A DNA stretch of 64,000 nucleotides from Ascarosepion bandense (GCA_037127315.1 JBBBDQ010000913.1:7486501-7550500); one strand, 5' to 3'. Positions 1 to 10,805 are shown, counted from the first letter of the stretch. Numbers and translations: made by a program. The notes: generated by a model from the sequence alone, not told the origin.

Positions 1-167
1 TATTATTATTATTATTCAAGGCCAGCGGAGTGGTATCTGGGAAAGATTAGAATGCTATCTAGTCGCTGGTAGAGATTGATGAAAATTTTTTTGAAGCAAA
101 TTTCTGTCCGCTTCCTAAATGAGTCGAGAAATTCTGACCAACCTTATAGTATCGTTGTATTTGCATA

Positions 168-603
168 GTTTTGTATTATTTACACTGTTCGGACTGTTGT
201 CCTAATCTTCATTACTATGTTTACGACGTTTCAGGCATTGTACGCTCTGGCCGTCTTCAGGTGCTAGAAATTTCGAACCGAACCCTTTATTTCGATCACT
301 AATTCCATGTGCGATGCTACTTCTGGATGCCATGAAGTTATCTTCCTTTAACTCAACTCTTAGCTATTTTTGTTTTGTTTTCGTTTTTAAATGGTATATC
401 ACCACTGCTGTAGCCAGGTATTGAACTCAGAACTCTTTGGGTCAAGTCACTGGAACTAACCAACGCCTATTTCTACTGGGCCATGTGTCCATGTGATTCG
501 GTTCGAAATTCTTAACACCTGACAAAGACAACGGCCGAAACGTCGTAAAGATTGTAATAATGATGTGGACAACAGTCCGAACAGTGTAAATAATGTAAAT
601 ACT
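168..603. repeat. Inverted-repeat element, Penelope-like terminal motif
   Basis: Two arms, about 168-282 and 497-603, are imperfect reverse complements. Both carry ACACTGTTCGGACTGTTGTCC, TTACGACGTTTC and GAATTTCGAACCGAA-type blocks in opposite orientation. The GGCCGAAACGTCG block on the right arm resembles terminal motifs of Penelope-like elements, which often hold hammerhead-type cores (CTGANGA...GAAA); here the core is degenerate. The centre (~300-486) includes a tRNA-like B box on the minus strand near 415-440. Probably a dead Penelope-related or foldback element. Confidence 0.5.
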
Positions 604-1254
604 ACCTCATATCAAAAGTATAGAAAAATACTGCACTGTTTTGTCCTGTATTTATATTGTTTTGTTATTTAAGTCACGATGCTGGAAAATACTTGGCTTA
701 ACATTTTTTCCAGAATCAGAGCTCCTTCTTCCTATCTCTTTCTTCCCCATTTGATCTTTCGTGCTGTTAATTTCGGTTTCTGTAGAAAGCAGGTTATTTT
801 TTATGCGATGGAGGTTTTGCTAGACCGACTCCCAATCGGTTTTCTTTCTCCTGGATAAGTCACCGATCAAACCTAGAGAAATCAATCTGACTTGCAAGTC
901 ATACCCGAAGGATTAAGAAAAGGAAGATTCTTATCTTTACAAAGGTTATTTGTTTGCAGGTGAACACATCGAACTCAGCCTGTATTTGATCTCTGAACGA
1001 ATCACAGATTTCAGATATCTTTTTGGAGGAACCGAAAATTTTTCGGCACCTATATTCAGAAATCTTTAAAAACTAAATTATTATAAATATAAGTGAAAAA
1101 AATTAATGAACTTTTTGTTGATTGGTTGTTTTTTGTTTTGTTCTATTTATGTTATTTTTACAGCATATCAACTTCTATGGGATTATTAAATTCGAAATTT
1201 AAATATTCTATAAGAAATTTTATTTTATTTTGGAGACACAAGTTTAAGCAGAAA
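604..1254. other. Unassigned AT-rich sequence
   Basis: I see no coding-like frame, RNA gene or clear repeat here. The short open frame from 1093 has low-complexity composition (F/Y/I/K-rich) and no family motif. Confidence 0.4.
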
Positions 1255-1378
1255 AAGTGGATTCATGCCTTTCCCAGGAGTATTTGCGCGTAAGTGAATA
1301 TTACGAATCTAGCTGGAATTGGAAATCGGCTCTCTGATTAACAATTCCGAGCCATTAACCATTACACCACCCACACGT
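1255..1378 (-). repeat. tRNA-headed SINE, partial
   Basis: On the minus strand a tRNA-like head (GTGGTGTAATGG A-box region, GGCTC...GAGCC arm) leads into the body block TTCACTTACGCGCAAATAC...GGGAAAGGCAT, shared with the full-length SINEs elsewhere in the window. The 3' part is missing. It is closest to the copy near 22.0 kb, which has a 5S head. Confidence 0.7.
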
Positions 1379-2105
1379 CCAAGGTTTTAACGTCTAGTAT
1401 TTACAAGCGGCCAACCATTTAGCTTGATCATTTGAGGAACGGGGCCGGACCAGAACCCACTTGTAAATTGTTTAGTTTGAAAATTATAATTCAAAACTTT
1501 AATATTCTTTTTGGACAACCATTTATGCATTGTTATAGGTGTTTTATATTGCAATGCTATCGGCAATATTAGACGTTTCTCTATAAGGAAACATCTGCCA
1601 TTCATTAGCCTAACAGCCAATACTACCTTCAGTTGCAATTTATAAAAGGTTTCCCTTAAATATTTTTTCAGTAAAACAGGTTTCTCAAGTCCAGTAGTTG
1701 TTATCGCTCTTTCCAGTATTAGTGGCGGTTACCTTCCTAACCATTTGTTTGAAGTACTGTGGCGTGCCAACATCTTGATTATATCATTATTTTCTTTTCA
1801 AGTTACATCTGCTATCCATTTTGGTTCTTGCTATTTTTGGTAGTCCTCAAGTGATGTGGTTTCTGTTATTTGTCACAGTTCTTTGTTTGTAAACCCGTAG
1901 CGCCAAACCATAATGTTTAAAAAAAAGATTTATCTTTGGAAGGACCACAGGCTTCACTCGCTCAAAGCCAGTTTTCACCATTGATTTCAAGAAGCGGTCA
2001 AAGCTGACAGTTTAGATATTTCTAAACGACTTCTGATGTCAATATGAAAGTCTCGATCTGACGAGGCTATTTAACAACACAACTCAACTTTTTAGGTCTG
2101 TTTTA

Positions 2106-2494
2106 GTTTAAGAGAGACTTGAAGCGACTGAAATGTGGTTCTACAGAAGGATGCTGTGGATATCATGGGTCGACCATGTGAGCAATGATGAGGTTTTGAA
2201 AATGATGGAAACGAAAAGGAAATTAATATTGAGCATCAGGAAGAGATAGCTGAAGTTCCTGGGGCATGCGATGAGAAAGGAAGGCTTGGAGAACCTGAAA
2301 CTAAAAGGCCAGATAGAGGGGAAAAGAGAAAGGTGAAAGCAGCGGATAACATATTTGAAGGACCTAATCAGGTGGATGATAGAATGAGGATTGCGTGGTG
2401 TAACAGGAGAAGGCGTGCTAAGAGCTACCAGGGATAAGGAGACGTGGAAAGCCATGATCGCCTACGTCCTGAAAGGACAAGGCACATAAAAGAA
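2106..2494 (+). pseudogene. RTE-type LINE, 3' end fragment
   Basis: The translation in shifting frames recovers the C-terminal region typical of RTE endonuclease/reverse transcriptases: an EMWFYRRMLWISW-like block, SIRKR.LKFLGHAMRKE, then the GQIEGKRERG region. Several frameshifts and stops interrupt it. It ends at CGCCTACGTCCTGAAAGGAC followed by an A/G-rich tail, the same terminus as the minus-strand copies at 6.3 and 10.8 kb. 5'-truncated and dead. Confidence 0.8.
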
Positions 2495-3160
2495 GAAATA
2501 ATGTGCGGTGTTGAGTGAAACTACTAGAAGAGATTATTCTGTGATCAATTTCAGTTTCTACAAAAGTTAATTCGTTTTAACTGACCCATATGCCGAAGTA
2601 TCTGAAGTGTTTAGTATTTTATAAGCATCGTTACTTTTACTGCATATAGACACTTGCTCGATTCAGCTCAGTGTCTATTTATACCTTCGAATAACACGTA
2701 CTTGAAAAGATCTTTATCGTCTCTTTTCTTCCGTTCGTCTAGAAAAATTCATCCCTTCAGTTAATTAAAAGTTCGTTCAAAATACTTCCTAAGCCAACCC
2801 CCAGAATAAAAAAAACTATCAGATATCTTTACTGAAGTCTCTGATTTAACTCGACAGTTGTAGATTGTTCATTTGACCTGAATTTTGTTTTGATATCGCA
2901 ACCATCATTTCTCTCCCATATTCACTGTAGAATAAACATTTCTTTTTCTAGCAGACGATGATTTGTTTTCAAAAATTCAACTTGAAACATCTTTAGAACG
3001 GACGGACAGGACACTATTTTATCAATCATCGCTCCTGAAATTAATATTAGATATAAATTTTTCCTAAGATACAACAAAAATGTTACAGATATTTACGAAG
3101 TCGACTTTAGTCTGGAACAAGGCTAAAATGACACTGTTAATTGGATGTTATATATATGTA
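2495..3160. other. Unassigned AT-rich sequence
   Basis: No gene, RNA or recognised repeat. Only short A/T runs are visible. Confidence 0.4.
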
Positions 3161-3167
3161 TATATAA

Positions 3168-3452
3168 TGCTTTCATAAGGATTGAGCTCTCTAGAGAGGA
3201 AAACTTGAAAAACAGTTACCACTTCTACAATTTACGCGTTACTCTTCGATAATAAATTCAGTTCTCCTGGTGGCTGGCGTGTGTAAACACCGCATATATA
3301 TAACACGCTAAAATTTCTTTTCCTGTCATTTCATGCGCCTATGGCTTAGGGAGTAGGGATTGACACCTAATCGGTCGAGTTTCGATCCCGGCTGAAAGCC
3401 ACACTGATGAGCTATGATACAGCGAAACAGGTTTATATGTGGATGACTAATA
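3168..3452 (+). repeat. tRNA-like plus hammerhead repeat, copy 1
   Basis: About 285 bp, clearly related to a second copy at 49153-49480 in the same orientation. Shared blocks run from ATTGAGC(T/C)CTCT through GGCGTGTGTA.ACAC.GC.TATATA to ATGCGCCTATGGCTTAGGG. The last block starts a tRNA-like module whose B box is GTTTCGATCCCGGC (3379-3392). A hammerhead ribozyme motif and then GTGGATGACTAATA plus a microsatellite follow. The order pol III-type promoter then ribozyme resembles small ribozyme-bearing retroelements (retrozymes, schistosome SM-alpha). Confidence 0.7.
3399..3442 (+). ncRNA. Type I hammerhead ribozyme motif, copy 1
   Basis: The core CTGATGA is at 3404-3410. Stem II, GCTAT/ACAGC with a GAT loop and one A/C mismatch, is at 3411-3423. 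GAAA is at 3424-3427, and a tiny stem III leads to the cleavage triplet ATA at 3435-3437. Stem I is a perfect 5-bp pairing of CCACA (3399-3403) with TGTGG (3438-3442). The second copy has an intact stem II. Predicted self-cleavage is 3' of A3437. Stem III has a C/A mismatch, so this copy may be weak. Confidence 0.65.
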
Positions 3453-3488
3453 CATACATACATACATATATTTTTTCTTATTCATTTT

Positions 3489-3491
<3 letters not shown>

Positions 3492-3526
<35 letters not shown>
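3492..3526. repeat. (TA)n microsatellite
   Basis: Uninterrupted TA dinucleotides just after the hammerhead repeat and its CATA-rich tail. Confidence 0.95.
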
Positions 3527-3529
<3 letters not shown>

Positions 3530-4290
3530 GATATCCAAATATTTATTATATATAGAAGAATTGCAAGAAATTCCGAAGTCGTTTGAAGACCGTGGTTGAA
3601 GCCAATGGCGATTTTATGAAAAAAATTTACTCTTTCATATTTCAAGATATTTTTACGTAATTTTGGTAAATATATCTGTGAAAATGAGATGTCAGGGTTA
3701 TTTCATTTTTGCGTAATTTAGATGACAACTTATCCATCGCACCCTGAATATTGGCTTGTATTTACAAATTGAAATTATTTTTCACTTCTGTTGCAGACCG
3801 TTCGATGGCTAACTAACATGTCACACTGAACAGGATGTTATTTTTATATAGCGGATACGAGAGAAGGTGTGAGAACCGGAAAGAGAGCTTCGGTTTTATA
3901 GCCTCGTTTGTAGTGTTTTCTCTTCTCTCCTATTAATAAGTGATTTTTTTAGGAAAAGGAAATTGACTGGAAAATATCATATATCCAAATCAGTAGCACT
4001 GGTTGGCCACTGGTTGTAGCTGATTCCGCAAGATGTGAGATTCATTTTAAGCAGTCTCTGTAGCTATTTTCAACGCCTACTTCTGTCCCGTCATCCAGAG
4101 TTAGCAGTAAAGTTTCCGAAAAGAACTGTCTTCTATCCTTGCCACATTTTCTGAACATCGCTAATCAGTCTTTTACGGTATAACTCCAACGAATGTAGCA
4201 CCAGTTGACTTTAGAAATTTAGTTTCTGTAATGACGTTACTATAGTGCCTATTGAATATGATGTGGTAGAAACATTGATATAAGTTTTGC
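3530..4290. other. Unassigned sequence
   Basis: No coding or structural signal recognised. Confidence 0.4.

Positions 4291-4294
<4 letters not shown>

Positions 4295-4340
<46 letters not shown>
4295..4340. repeat. (TA)n microsatellite
   Basis: About 46 bp of TA repeats. The open frame read through it is an artefact of the microsatellite. Confidence 0.95.
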
Positions 4341-4341
<1 letters not shown>

Positions 4342-4716
4342 CCTTGCAATCATGCTGCAAAATAATGCAGAAGCCGTACAAAAGTATTCTATAGTTGTAC
4401 AAATAAACATTAAAGATAGGTCCAATCCCATCCTTTCCCACCCTTTACACCTCCTTATTCTCCCCCTCTAATAAAACCAAAGAATAAAGGCTAGCCAGGC
4501 GGTCATAAAACACACTTTCATGAATCAACTATATCCCCTACCTACCCCACTTTCTTCAAAATTCTAACGGACAATTTACAAGACTTATTCCCTTATCGCT
4601 AACCCCCGCCAACATCCCACACACAACTCCCAGATATAAAAAAAGAGGTCTTCCATTCCTTTCCACACCATCTAATGAGACATTGGAAGTCCAATATCGA
4701 AACAAAATGTACAATT

Positions 4717-5495
4717 TGTAGTGGATATATATATATATAAAAAATTGTACATGTTTTAAAACATAATTTATAATATATTGTGGTGATACCGACCGAGCAA
4801 AAGCCAGGGACCGGATGTTTGCTCTATAACGACCAAAAAGGCAAATGACCAAAAGGCGTCTCTGCGCAAGTGGATTTGCGCAGATGTTCCGGTTGAAAAA
4901 TAAAAATTAATCAAATATTAAATTTCCACTTCTCGAGCCTAAGCGAATTTTATTTAGCAGCCAATGGGAAGCCTAGAATCAAATTCAAGTGTAAAATCCC
5001 AAAAGAGCTGCTTTTGATCCAAAAAGCAGATATAAAAAGCCGAGACAGAAAGCACCCAGCAGACAGACCGACGCAGAGACCCAGAGAGACGAATGTAATT
5101 AGTATCTCCCTTGACCGAAGTCAAGTGGCTTACTAAGTTCGCCTCCCTTACCTCTTTACCTTCTCCACTGTCTCAAAAGTACTTACTGCCCTAAGGAGCG
5201 ACTACATCAAAGACATTCCTTACTTACACGCTCGCACATTCCTAAGCCTTAAATCTCTTTCAACTTATTATTTGCCATGAACATTTAACCTACGTTTGGC
5301 CTACATTCAAGTATTATTTTAATTGTAAACACATTAACTGATATGTGTATGTATAAATGATATTTTCAACTCAATTTGCTTTTCTTGATTTTATAATCAT
5401 TTTATGACTTATAGTGGGCTATCTACCACAAAGCCAAATTCCATTAACCTGCAATGGTATACAATTACCCTTTACTAGTACGGAATTCCACTACA
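4717..5495 (+). repeat. Candidate solo LTR
   Basis: The segment begins TGTAGTGG and ends CCACTACA, an 8-bp terminal inverted repeat with TG...CA ends typical of LTRs. Its length (779 bp) is LTR-like, and a strong TATA box lies inside. The flanking five bases (CAATT and ACTAG) do not match, so no target-site duplication supports it, and no internal retroelement sequence is next to it. It could also be an unrelated repeat with chance termini. Confidence 0.4.
5029..5075 (+). promoter_or_regulatory. TATA box and likely start region in LTR
   Basis: GATATAAAAAGCC at about 5030 is followed roughly 30 bp later by a purine/C-rich CAGCAGACAGACCGACGCAG tract, a good RNA polymerase II core-promoter arrangement for a U3/R boundary. 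Function is inferred from layout only. Confidence 0.4.
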
Positions 5496-5524
5496 ACTAG
5501 AAAAAGAAAAAGATAAGCAACCCA

Positions 5525-5552
5525 CTATATATATATATATATATATATATAT
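5525..5552. repeat. (TA)n microsatellite
   Basis: Simple TA repeat just right of the candidate LTR. Confidence 0.9.
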
Positions 5553-5608
5553 TACGGAAATTAACGAAGATTAACGAAGGGTCTTTAAACAACCGACAAT
5601 TTGAAATG

Positions 5609-5766
5609 ATTTGTTTGAACATTATTTTTGATCGATACTCGTATTTAAGTAGATATTCTGTTCATAATCAAACAGTATTATATATTTATTTTTACCGGCC
5701 TGATTATGGGTGTCATTCGGCAGGTTCGAATCCTGCAGAATGTGTGTGTGTGTGTGTGTGTGTGTA
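5609..5766 (+). repeat. Dispersed repeat with tRNA-like T arm, then (TG)n
   Basis: The block AACATTATTTTTGATCGATAC...GTAGATATTCTG...ATCA.ACAGTATTA is also present around 49523 and 63636. It leads into a tRNA-like 3' half with a paired T arm, GCAGGTTCGAATCCTGC (about 5721-5737), and then a (TG)n run to 5766. The three copies end in different tRNA-like sequences. A tRNA-derived SINE relic, not a functional tRNA: the acceptor stem and 5' half are not recognisable. Confidence 0.5.
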
Positions 5767-5839
5767 GTGGAGAATGTATGACAAATTGGAAAAAAGTTTT
5801 TTCGTGTGACGCGTTTCGGCCTTGAGGTTTTCATAAGAC

Positions 5840-6330
5840 TAAATTTGATACATTACTGCGTCTATATATACGCAAGAAAGGGGCTTCCAGGAAATATTTT
5901 TGTACATAATATGTCCCATATAATTTAGATTTTTTTTTTTGTTATCATCAGTTTTGTTATTAGATTTCTCGTACTCTGATAATAGAAGATTTGCATATAA
6001 TAAAGCAGATTTTAGCGTGTTATATACACAATGTAAGCAAACGCCATTAGCCAAGTGTGTTCAATTCATTGCTGAAGAATGACGCGTAAATATTCAGCAA
6101 GTAGCTATTTTTTAAAAACTACTTTTTCCCCCCAGAATACTCAATCGACACACAAGGCGCTTTAGAATAGGCTCTACACACGCTGTCTCAGTCCTTAGTT
6201 AGCCTGGCCCTCAGTCGCCCGTCTTCACTTGACGGTGTTGTTCTGCACCCTTGTGTGTAGCACATTAAAATATATTTCTTAGCAATAAAATAATTGTGTA
6301 CTTACGCGTTATTACCTGATATGGAACAAA
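5840..6330. other. Unassigned sequence
   Basis: The GCGTTTCGGCCTTGAGGTTT block just left (5810-5829) resembles a Penelope-like terminus, but nothing diagnostic continues into this interval. Confidence 0.35.
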
Positions 6331-6333
6331 TAT

Positions 6334-6890
6334 TTCTTCTTTTTCTATGTTCCCTGTCCCTTCAGGACGTAGGCGATCATGGTTCTCCATGTCTGCCTAT
6401 CCCTTGTGGCTCTTAGTATGTTTGCTCCTGTTACTCCTGGCAACCCCCGTTCCGTCATCCAGGCCCTGCAAATATGTTATCCGCTGCCTTCCTCTGTCTC
6501 TCTTTCCTTCTATCTGGCCAGTCAGTATCAGGTTCTCCAAGATCTCCTTCCTCATTGCGTGTCCCAGGAACTTCAGTTGTCTCTTCCTGATGCTCAGTAT
6601 TAATGTCCTTTTTGTTGCCATTCTTTCCAACACCTCATCGTTGTTTGCATGCTCAGTCCACGATATCCGCAGCATCCTTCTGTAGAACCACATTTCCGCT
6701 GCTTCCAGTATTGTCCTCATTTTCGATGATATTGTCCAGCATTCACAGCCGTATTGAAGAACTGACATCACATAGCAATCCAGCACTCTTTTCTTTGTTT
6801 CTAGTGAAATTTTCCTCTGTGTTAGTACTTTACTCAGCTTCTGGAACGCGTCCTTTGCCATGCCAATTCTCCTTCGGATCTCTGTTACTT
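6334..6890 (-). pseudogene. RTE-type LINE, 3' fragment with readable C-terminus
   Basis: A 154-codon frame at 6397-6861 (minus) reads the C-terminal region of an RTE-clade LINE protein: LETKKRVLDCYVMSVLQYGCECWTIS, then EMWFYRRMLRISWTEH, SIRKRQLKFLGHAMRKE and GQIEGKRDRGRQRITYLQGL. This segment follows the reverse-transcriptase domain in RTE proteins. The element is 5'-truncated near 6890 and ends at CGCCTACGTCCTGAAGGGAC with an A/G-rich 3' tail. It is the best preserved RTE tail in the window. No RT catalytic part is present, so it is not functional. Confidence 0.85.
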
Positions 6891-6899
6891 AAGTTGAAA

Positions 6900-7520
6900 A
6901 TAATAAAAAAGTGGACTTTTTTTTAAACGAGCAGCAGCAGCAGCAGTGATTTAATGCTAATAAACTGAAGTTGACGTTTGTTTAAAACAAACCCCCTTGA
7001 GGCGAACTGCTGGTTGCGCTAATAAAAAAAAACGGGTTGGTTTACTGCATTCATGCATTTATCAAACTAGGATAACATTAGATTCAGGACTGTGTAGAAG
7101 GCATTCCACTACATTTCCTATGAAATCAGGTTAAGTCATTGATAATAATAAAATTAATAATAATAACACAGAAGAAGAAGAAAAAGGAGGAGGAAAAATA
7201 TGCAGAGAGCCATATTCACCGACGTCCTGAATGGAATGGTTTTAACAATGACGGACTGGTCAAGGTATCAGATTGCCCAATGTCCAGTAGGCCCCTGATA
7301 GAATGATCTCTCTATATCAAATAAGAATGCAATAAAGAAGCAAACACACAAAACTGTTTTAGTAATAAAAGAAATAAAAACTTTATAAAGTCACAAAAAG
7401 GAATTGTTAGATGAACAAAGGATGTTGAAGCCATTATTGTTTAGATTTGAACAATCATGTAATGAACACAAATGATTGCTCTTAATATAGTGAACTGCAT
7501 ACAATACCCTACTGAAATGT
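6900..7520. other. Unassigned; short (CAG)n and A/G-rich tail
   Basis: A (CAG)5 run is near 6930-6946. An AGAAGAAGAAGAAAAAGG tract near 7171 is followed by GCCATATTCACCGACGTCCTGAATGG, which looks like a degenerate RTE 3' terminus. Nothing else recognised. Confidence 0.35.
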
Positions 7521-7522
7521 CC

Positions 7523-7662
7523 AGCTATGGGTTAAAAAGCAGGACAGATTGGGTTCTCTAGTAATGGTTGGCAAACAGTCTACTGCAAAAAGTAATGGCA
7601 ACCTACGGCGGAAAAATGTTCTACTCTGTTAGTCATGTCTTTTTCGAGACTTAACTGACTGA
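7523..7662 (+). repeat. tRNA-headed SINE, 3' part
   Basis: Contains the body blocks CAGGACAGATTGGGTTCT, TAATGGCAACCTAC and GAGACTTAACTGACTGATG shared with the full-length SINEs. The tRNA-like head is missing. Confidence 0.8.
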
Positions 7663-8123
7663 TGTAATATATAATTTCAAACATACGCACCGTAATGGGG
7701 GCGCTAGAGGGTGTCGTCAGTGATGTCATCGCGAGGATCACTAGGGGGTTTTGGGTCTTTCAACATCATACCCCCCCACCGCGCCGACCCGACCAGAGAT
7801 GATCAGTTTCTGGCCCACTCTAGATAAGCGCTTTCAGACACTGAAAAATTACGTTTAGGCCCGGTACGAAACCTTGCAAACGCTTCTGATTGGCGACAGT
7901 CAGAGCCACTTTCCATTTAGTATATACAGTAGATATGCAATGTAATTACTCAGAAATACAATTTTTCCCCATGTGTATTTTTTGACAATTATATTTAATC
8001 GTTATGAAAATTCTAGCATTGTAGCTGTGGGTAGATCCTCTTTGTTTCCTGGCAACCAATATTTTTAGACCCAGTCCGCCATTAGATATCATTTTTGCTA
8101 TTTATGAATGCCGACTGTTCATG

Positions 8124-8126
<3 letters not shown>

Positions 8127-8176
<50 letters not shown>
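8127..8176. repeat. (TA)n microsatellite
   Basis: About 50 bp of pure TA repeats. Confidence 0.95.
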
Positions 8177-8179
<3 letters not shown>

Positions 8180-8448
8180 ACTTTAGTAATAACAATACCA
8201 ATAGTAACAGAACCAACTCTGCCGAAACTAGTATTAATTAAGCTATAATTTAAATCGTCTTGTACAACCCACCGAGAACGAACTCGGAGGGAAAAGAAGG
8301 GGAAGTAAAAAACGAAACAAAGTACATGAACAAAAAGTCAAGCACTCGTAAGAAAGAAAAAAACCCCAAGACGAAAACCCTAACACTAAAGCAATCAATA
8401 CGAAAGTGAAGCAAATAAATACAGAAAATCTAAGCAAGAGCCAACAAC

Positions 8449-8482
8449 CTACCACGGTTTCGCCCTACGGCTCGTCAGGAAA
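8449..8482 (-). ncRNA. Hammerhead-like core, degenerate stem I
   Basis: On the minus strand CTGACGA (8472-8478, fits CUGANGA) is followed by stem II GCC/GGC with a GTAG loop (8462-8471), then GAAA (8458-8461) and CC, and a GTA triplet at 8450-8452 that could be the cleavage site after a very short stem III. Stem I pairing is poor by eye. It sits next to a (TC)n(TA)n microsatellite, as Penelope-like and retrozyme termini often do. Possibly a Penelope-like remnant rather than an active ribozyme. Confidence 0.4.
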
Positions 8483-8496
8483 CGATTTTCTGTCTT

Positions 8497-8578
<82 letters not shown>
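8497..8578. repeat. (TC)n(TA)n compound microsatellite
   Basis: A TC run to about 8528 is followed by a TA run. The reading frame through it is low complexity. Confidence 0.95.
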
Positions 8579-8581
<3 letters not shown>

Positions 8582-8589
8582 TACCGGCC

Positions 8590-9620
8590 ATAATTATTAG
8601 GCAACACTAATTTTTTAAAAAGAAATGTGTTTCATACTGTTTTGAGTATTTATTGCCAAATGAAATAAGAATGGTTCTTTTGTTATTATTACCTTGCAAA
8701 GTTTTTCAAGGCAAGGAAGCAAAGATGAACTCCTCTGAATAACCCTACATTTTTTCATTCTTTCATTGATGAAACTGCAATACGGGTAATTATAAAGTAT
8801 TTATAAATTCATTTGATGTACATGTTATTGTGCAATATTAACAAAAGAACCATTCTATTTTCATTTACAATTATTCATTTGGCAATAAATACTAAAAAAT
8901 AGCTGGAGGGAGAAGCGACGGATTCATCCCTCTCTTCATCACAGTTCTCCTCTATCCAGCTATGGATTAAATAGTCGTTTTCACTGAGATATCTAGCCAT
9001 TGTTGGCTACCTGTCTAGCAGAAAGCCAGCTCTGAATTCAAAACTTTTTTATCACACCTGGAACCAGCGCAACGATCTGTCTGCCCAGCCAGCTTTGGTA
9101 GCGACATTGTGATATTTAACGACTGAAACAGAAAAAAAATTATGACCAGTGGGGACATAACGACACAGACAAGGTGACCATTATTATTTGCTAAGAGTTC
9201 ATATTGGATTTTCCGTATTTTTATCTTTGACTGTGTGTGATTTATATTAATTTGTTTTGTTTTTACACTGTATTATATTCCATCTTCCTTAGAAAGCATC
9301 ATTACCCGGATCTGGATTTTTCTCTCTCATTTAATTTTGAGTGACGTTACATATCTCAGGTCGTGCCCTTACTTTAAACAATATCAGTCAAGCCTATTAG
9401 CTTTTGGTTCCTGCTCACTCCACTTCTCGTAACTATTATTACACTCCCTCCCGTAATGTATTGTCTAATGTAGTGTCTTTACAAATTGACAATTCCTGTT
9501 TTTACTTTGTGTTTTGAACACTAACATAAAATATGTTGTACATGAGAAATTCGCTACTAGGTTGATTGTATGGCACCTGAAGAAATTATTCTCTTTCCCC
9601 TCTTAATCATGTAAGCTAGT
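8590..9620. other. Mostly unassigned
   Basis: A weak SINE-like stretch (CGGATTCATCCCTCTCTTC...CAGCTATGGATTAAATAG) is near 8928-8974. An AT-rich inverted similarity is visible between 8640-8690 (ATTGCCAAATGAAATAAGAATGG) and 8845-8893 (CCATTCTATTTTCATT...ATTTGGCAAT), so a ~250-bp foldback is possible. No genes. Confidence 0.4.
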
Positions 9621-9623
9621 AGG

Positions 9624-9823
9624 TTTTTTTTTTAATCATATCACCCCGAGCAAGGCGGTAACGCCACTGATGTGCAGGGGGCTACATAGGAGTGAAAAGA
9701 TTGGAAAAGAAAAAGCCGGAAACCACATCCTAAACAGGGAACAAGGGATGAGCCTCTTCACCTGTTCAGTAGATGAGGGTGGAGCGTGAAATGGGCGATA
9801 GTTTAGTCTATCTACTCCAATTG
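9624..9823 (-). mobile_element. Short LINE derivative keeping only LINE ends
   Basis: On the minus strand this ~200-bp unit starts like the 5' end of the full-length LINEs (GGAGTAGATAGA, CTATCGCCC, CCTGTTTAGGA). It jumps directly through TTTTCCAATCTTTTCACTCC to the LINE 3' end (CCTATGTAGCCCC, CTTGCTCGGGGTGATATG, poly-A). The same junction recurs at 21520-21706. It lacks all coding sequence, so it should need the LINE proteins in trans. A partial second unit seems to abut it at about 9833-9863. Confidence 0.75.
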
Positions 9824-9870
9824 AAAAAAAAAGTGAGAAGACTGGAAAAGAGAAAAAACCGGATCTTACA

Positions 9871-10790
9871 GATAAATTAATAAAAATTATTATAACATGA
9901 TGAAAACATTAGGTAACAATTGGAAACGCTTAGATTTTTAAAAAAATTTGGAGGTTTCGATACTTTACAGAAGTTTAAAAACTTTTACAAATACGTTGAA
10001 AAACTATGCGAAATCAACTAAAAGTTATTGAAAATGAGTGAAACATGTTGAAACCACTTGGTATGAATAGAAAACACTTAGTAAAAAAATTTAGGGTCTT
10101 CAATATTTTCCGGGAGTTTGAGTATCTCCAAAATGCAATAAATTTATTGCTTAAAATTTGATATTTCAAACTTTCAGATAATTAATTTATCTTTCAGATA
10201 AATTAATAAAAAATTATTATAACATGATGTAAACATTAGGTAAAAACATTAAAAACTATGCGAAATCAACTAAAAAGCTATACTTTTTTAGGTATATTTT
10301 AAAATATATATTCATCCTTAGGATAAATTAATGAAAATAAGTAAAACATGTTGAAACCACTTGGTATGAATAGAAAACACATAGATATTAAAATCTTTTT
10401 AGGCTTTTCAATATTTGAATATCTCCAAAATGCAATAGATTTATTACGTAAAATTTCAAACTTTCAGAAAATTAATTTATCTTTCAGAAAAATTAATAAA
10501 AAATATTATAACATGATGAAAATATGAGGTAACAATAGGAAACGCTTAGATTTAAAAAAAAATCTTTGGAGTTTTCGATACTTTACAGAAGTTTAAAAAC
10601 TTTTACAAGTTTAAATTAATGAAAGCATAAATTAATGAAAATAGGTGAAACATGTTGAAACCACTTGGTATGAATAGAAAACACTTAGATATTAAAATTT
10701 TTTTAGGGTTTTCAGTATTTTCCGGGAGTTTGAATATCTCCAAAATGCAATAGATTTATTACGTAACATTTGAAAATTTCAGGTGCCCAT
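9871..10790. repeat. Three tandem ~300-bp units
   Basis: Units begin near 9871, 10197 and 10487 with GA(T/A)AAATTAATAAAAA(A)TATTATAACATGATG. They share blocks CGAAATCAACTAAAA, AAACATGTTGAAACCACTTGGTATGAATAGAAAACAC and GAGTTTGAATATCTCCAAAATGCAATA. Unit lengths (~326, 290, 300) differ by internal indels. AT-rich, no coding signal. Confidence 0.8.
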
Positions 10791-10805
10791 TTTTTTTATT
10801 TTACC

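Noticed and set aside
1..16. (TTA)n at window start as a meaningful feature
   Set aside because: Too short at the window edge to interpret.
5700..5740. tRNA gene with paired T arm
   Set aside because: No matching acceptor stem or D arm upstream; a dispersed repeat covers it.
6397..6861. Host gene encoding a 154-residue protein
   Set aside because: It reads as the C-terminus of an RTE LINE and ends at the LINE 3' terminus.
8406..8600. Frames through TA, TC and CA runs (also near 4211, 29537, 50302, 58380)
   Set aside because: Low-complexity peptides (YIYI, SLSL, HTHT) produced by microsatellites.
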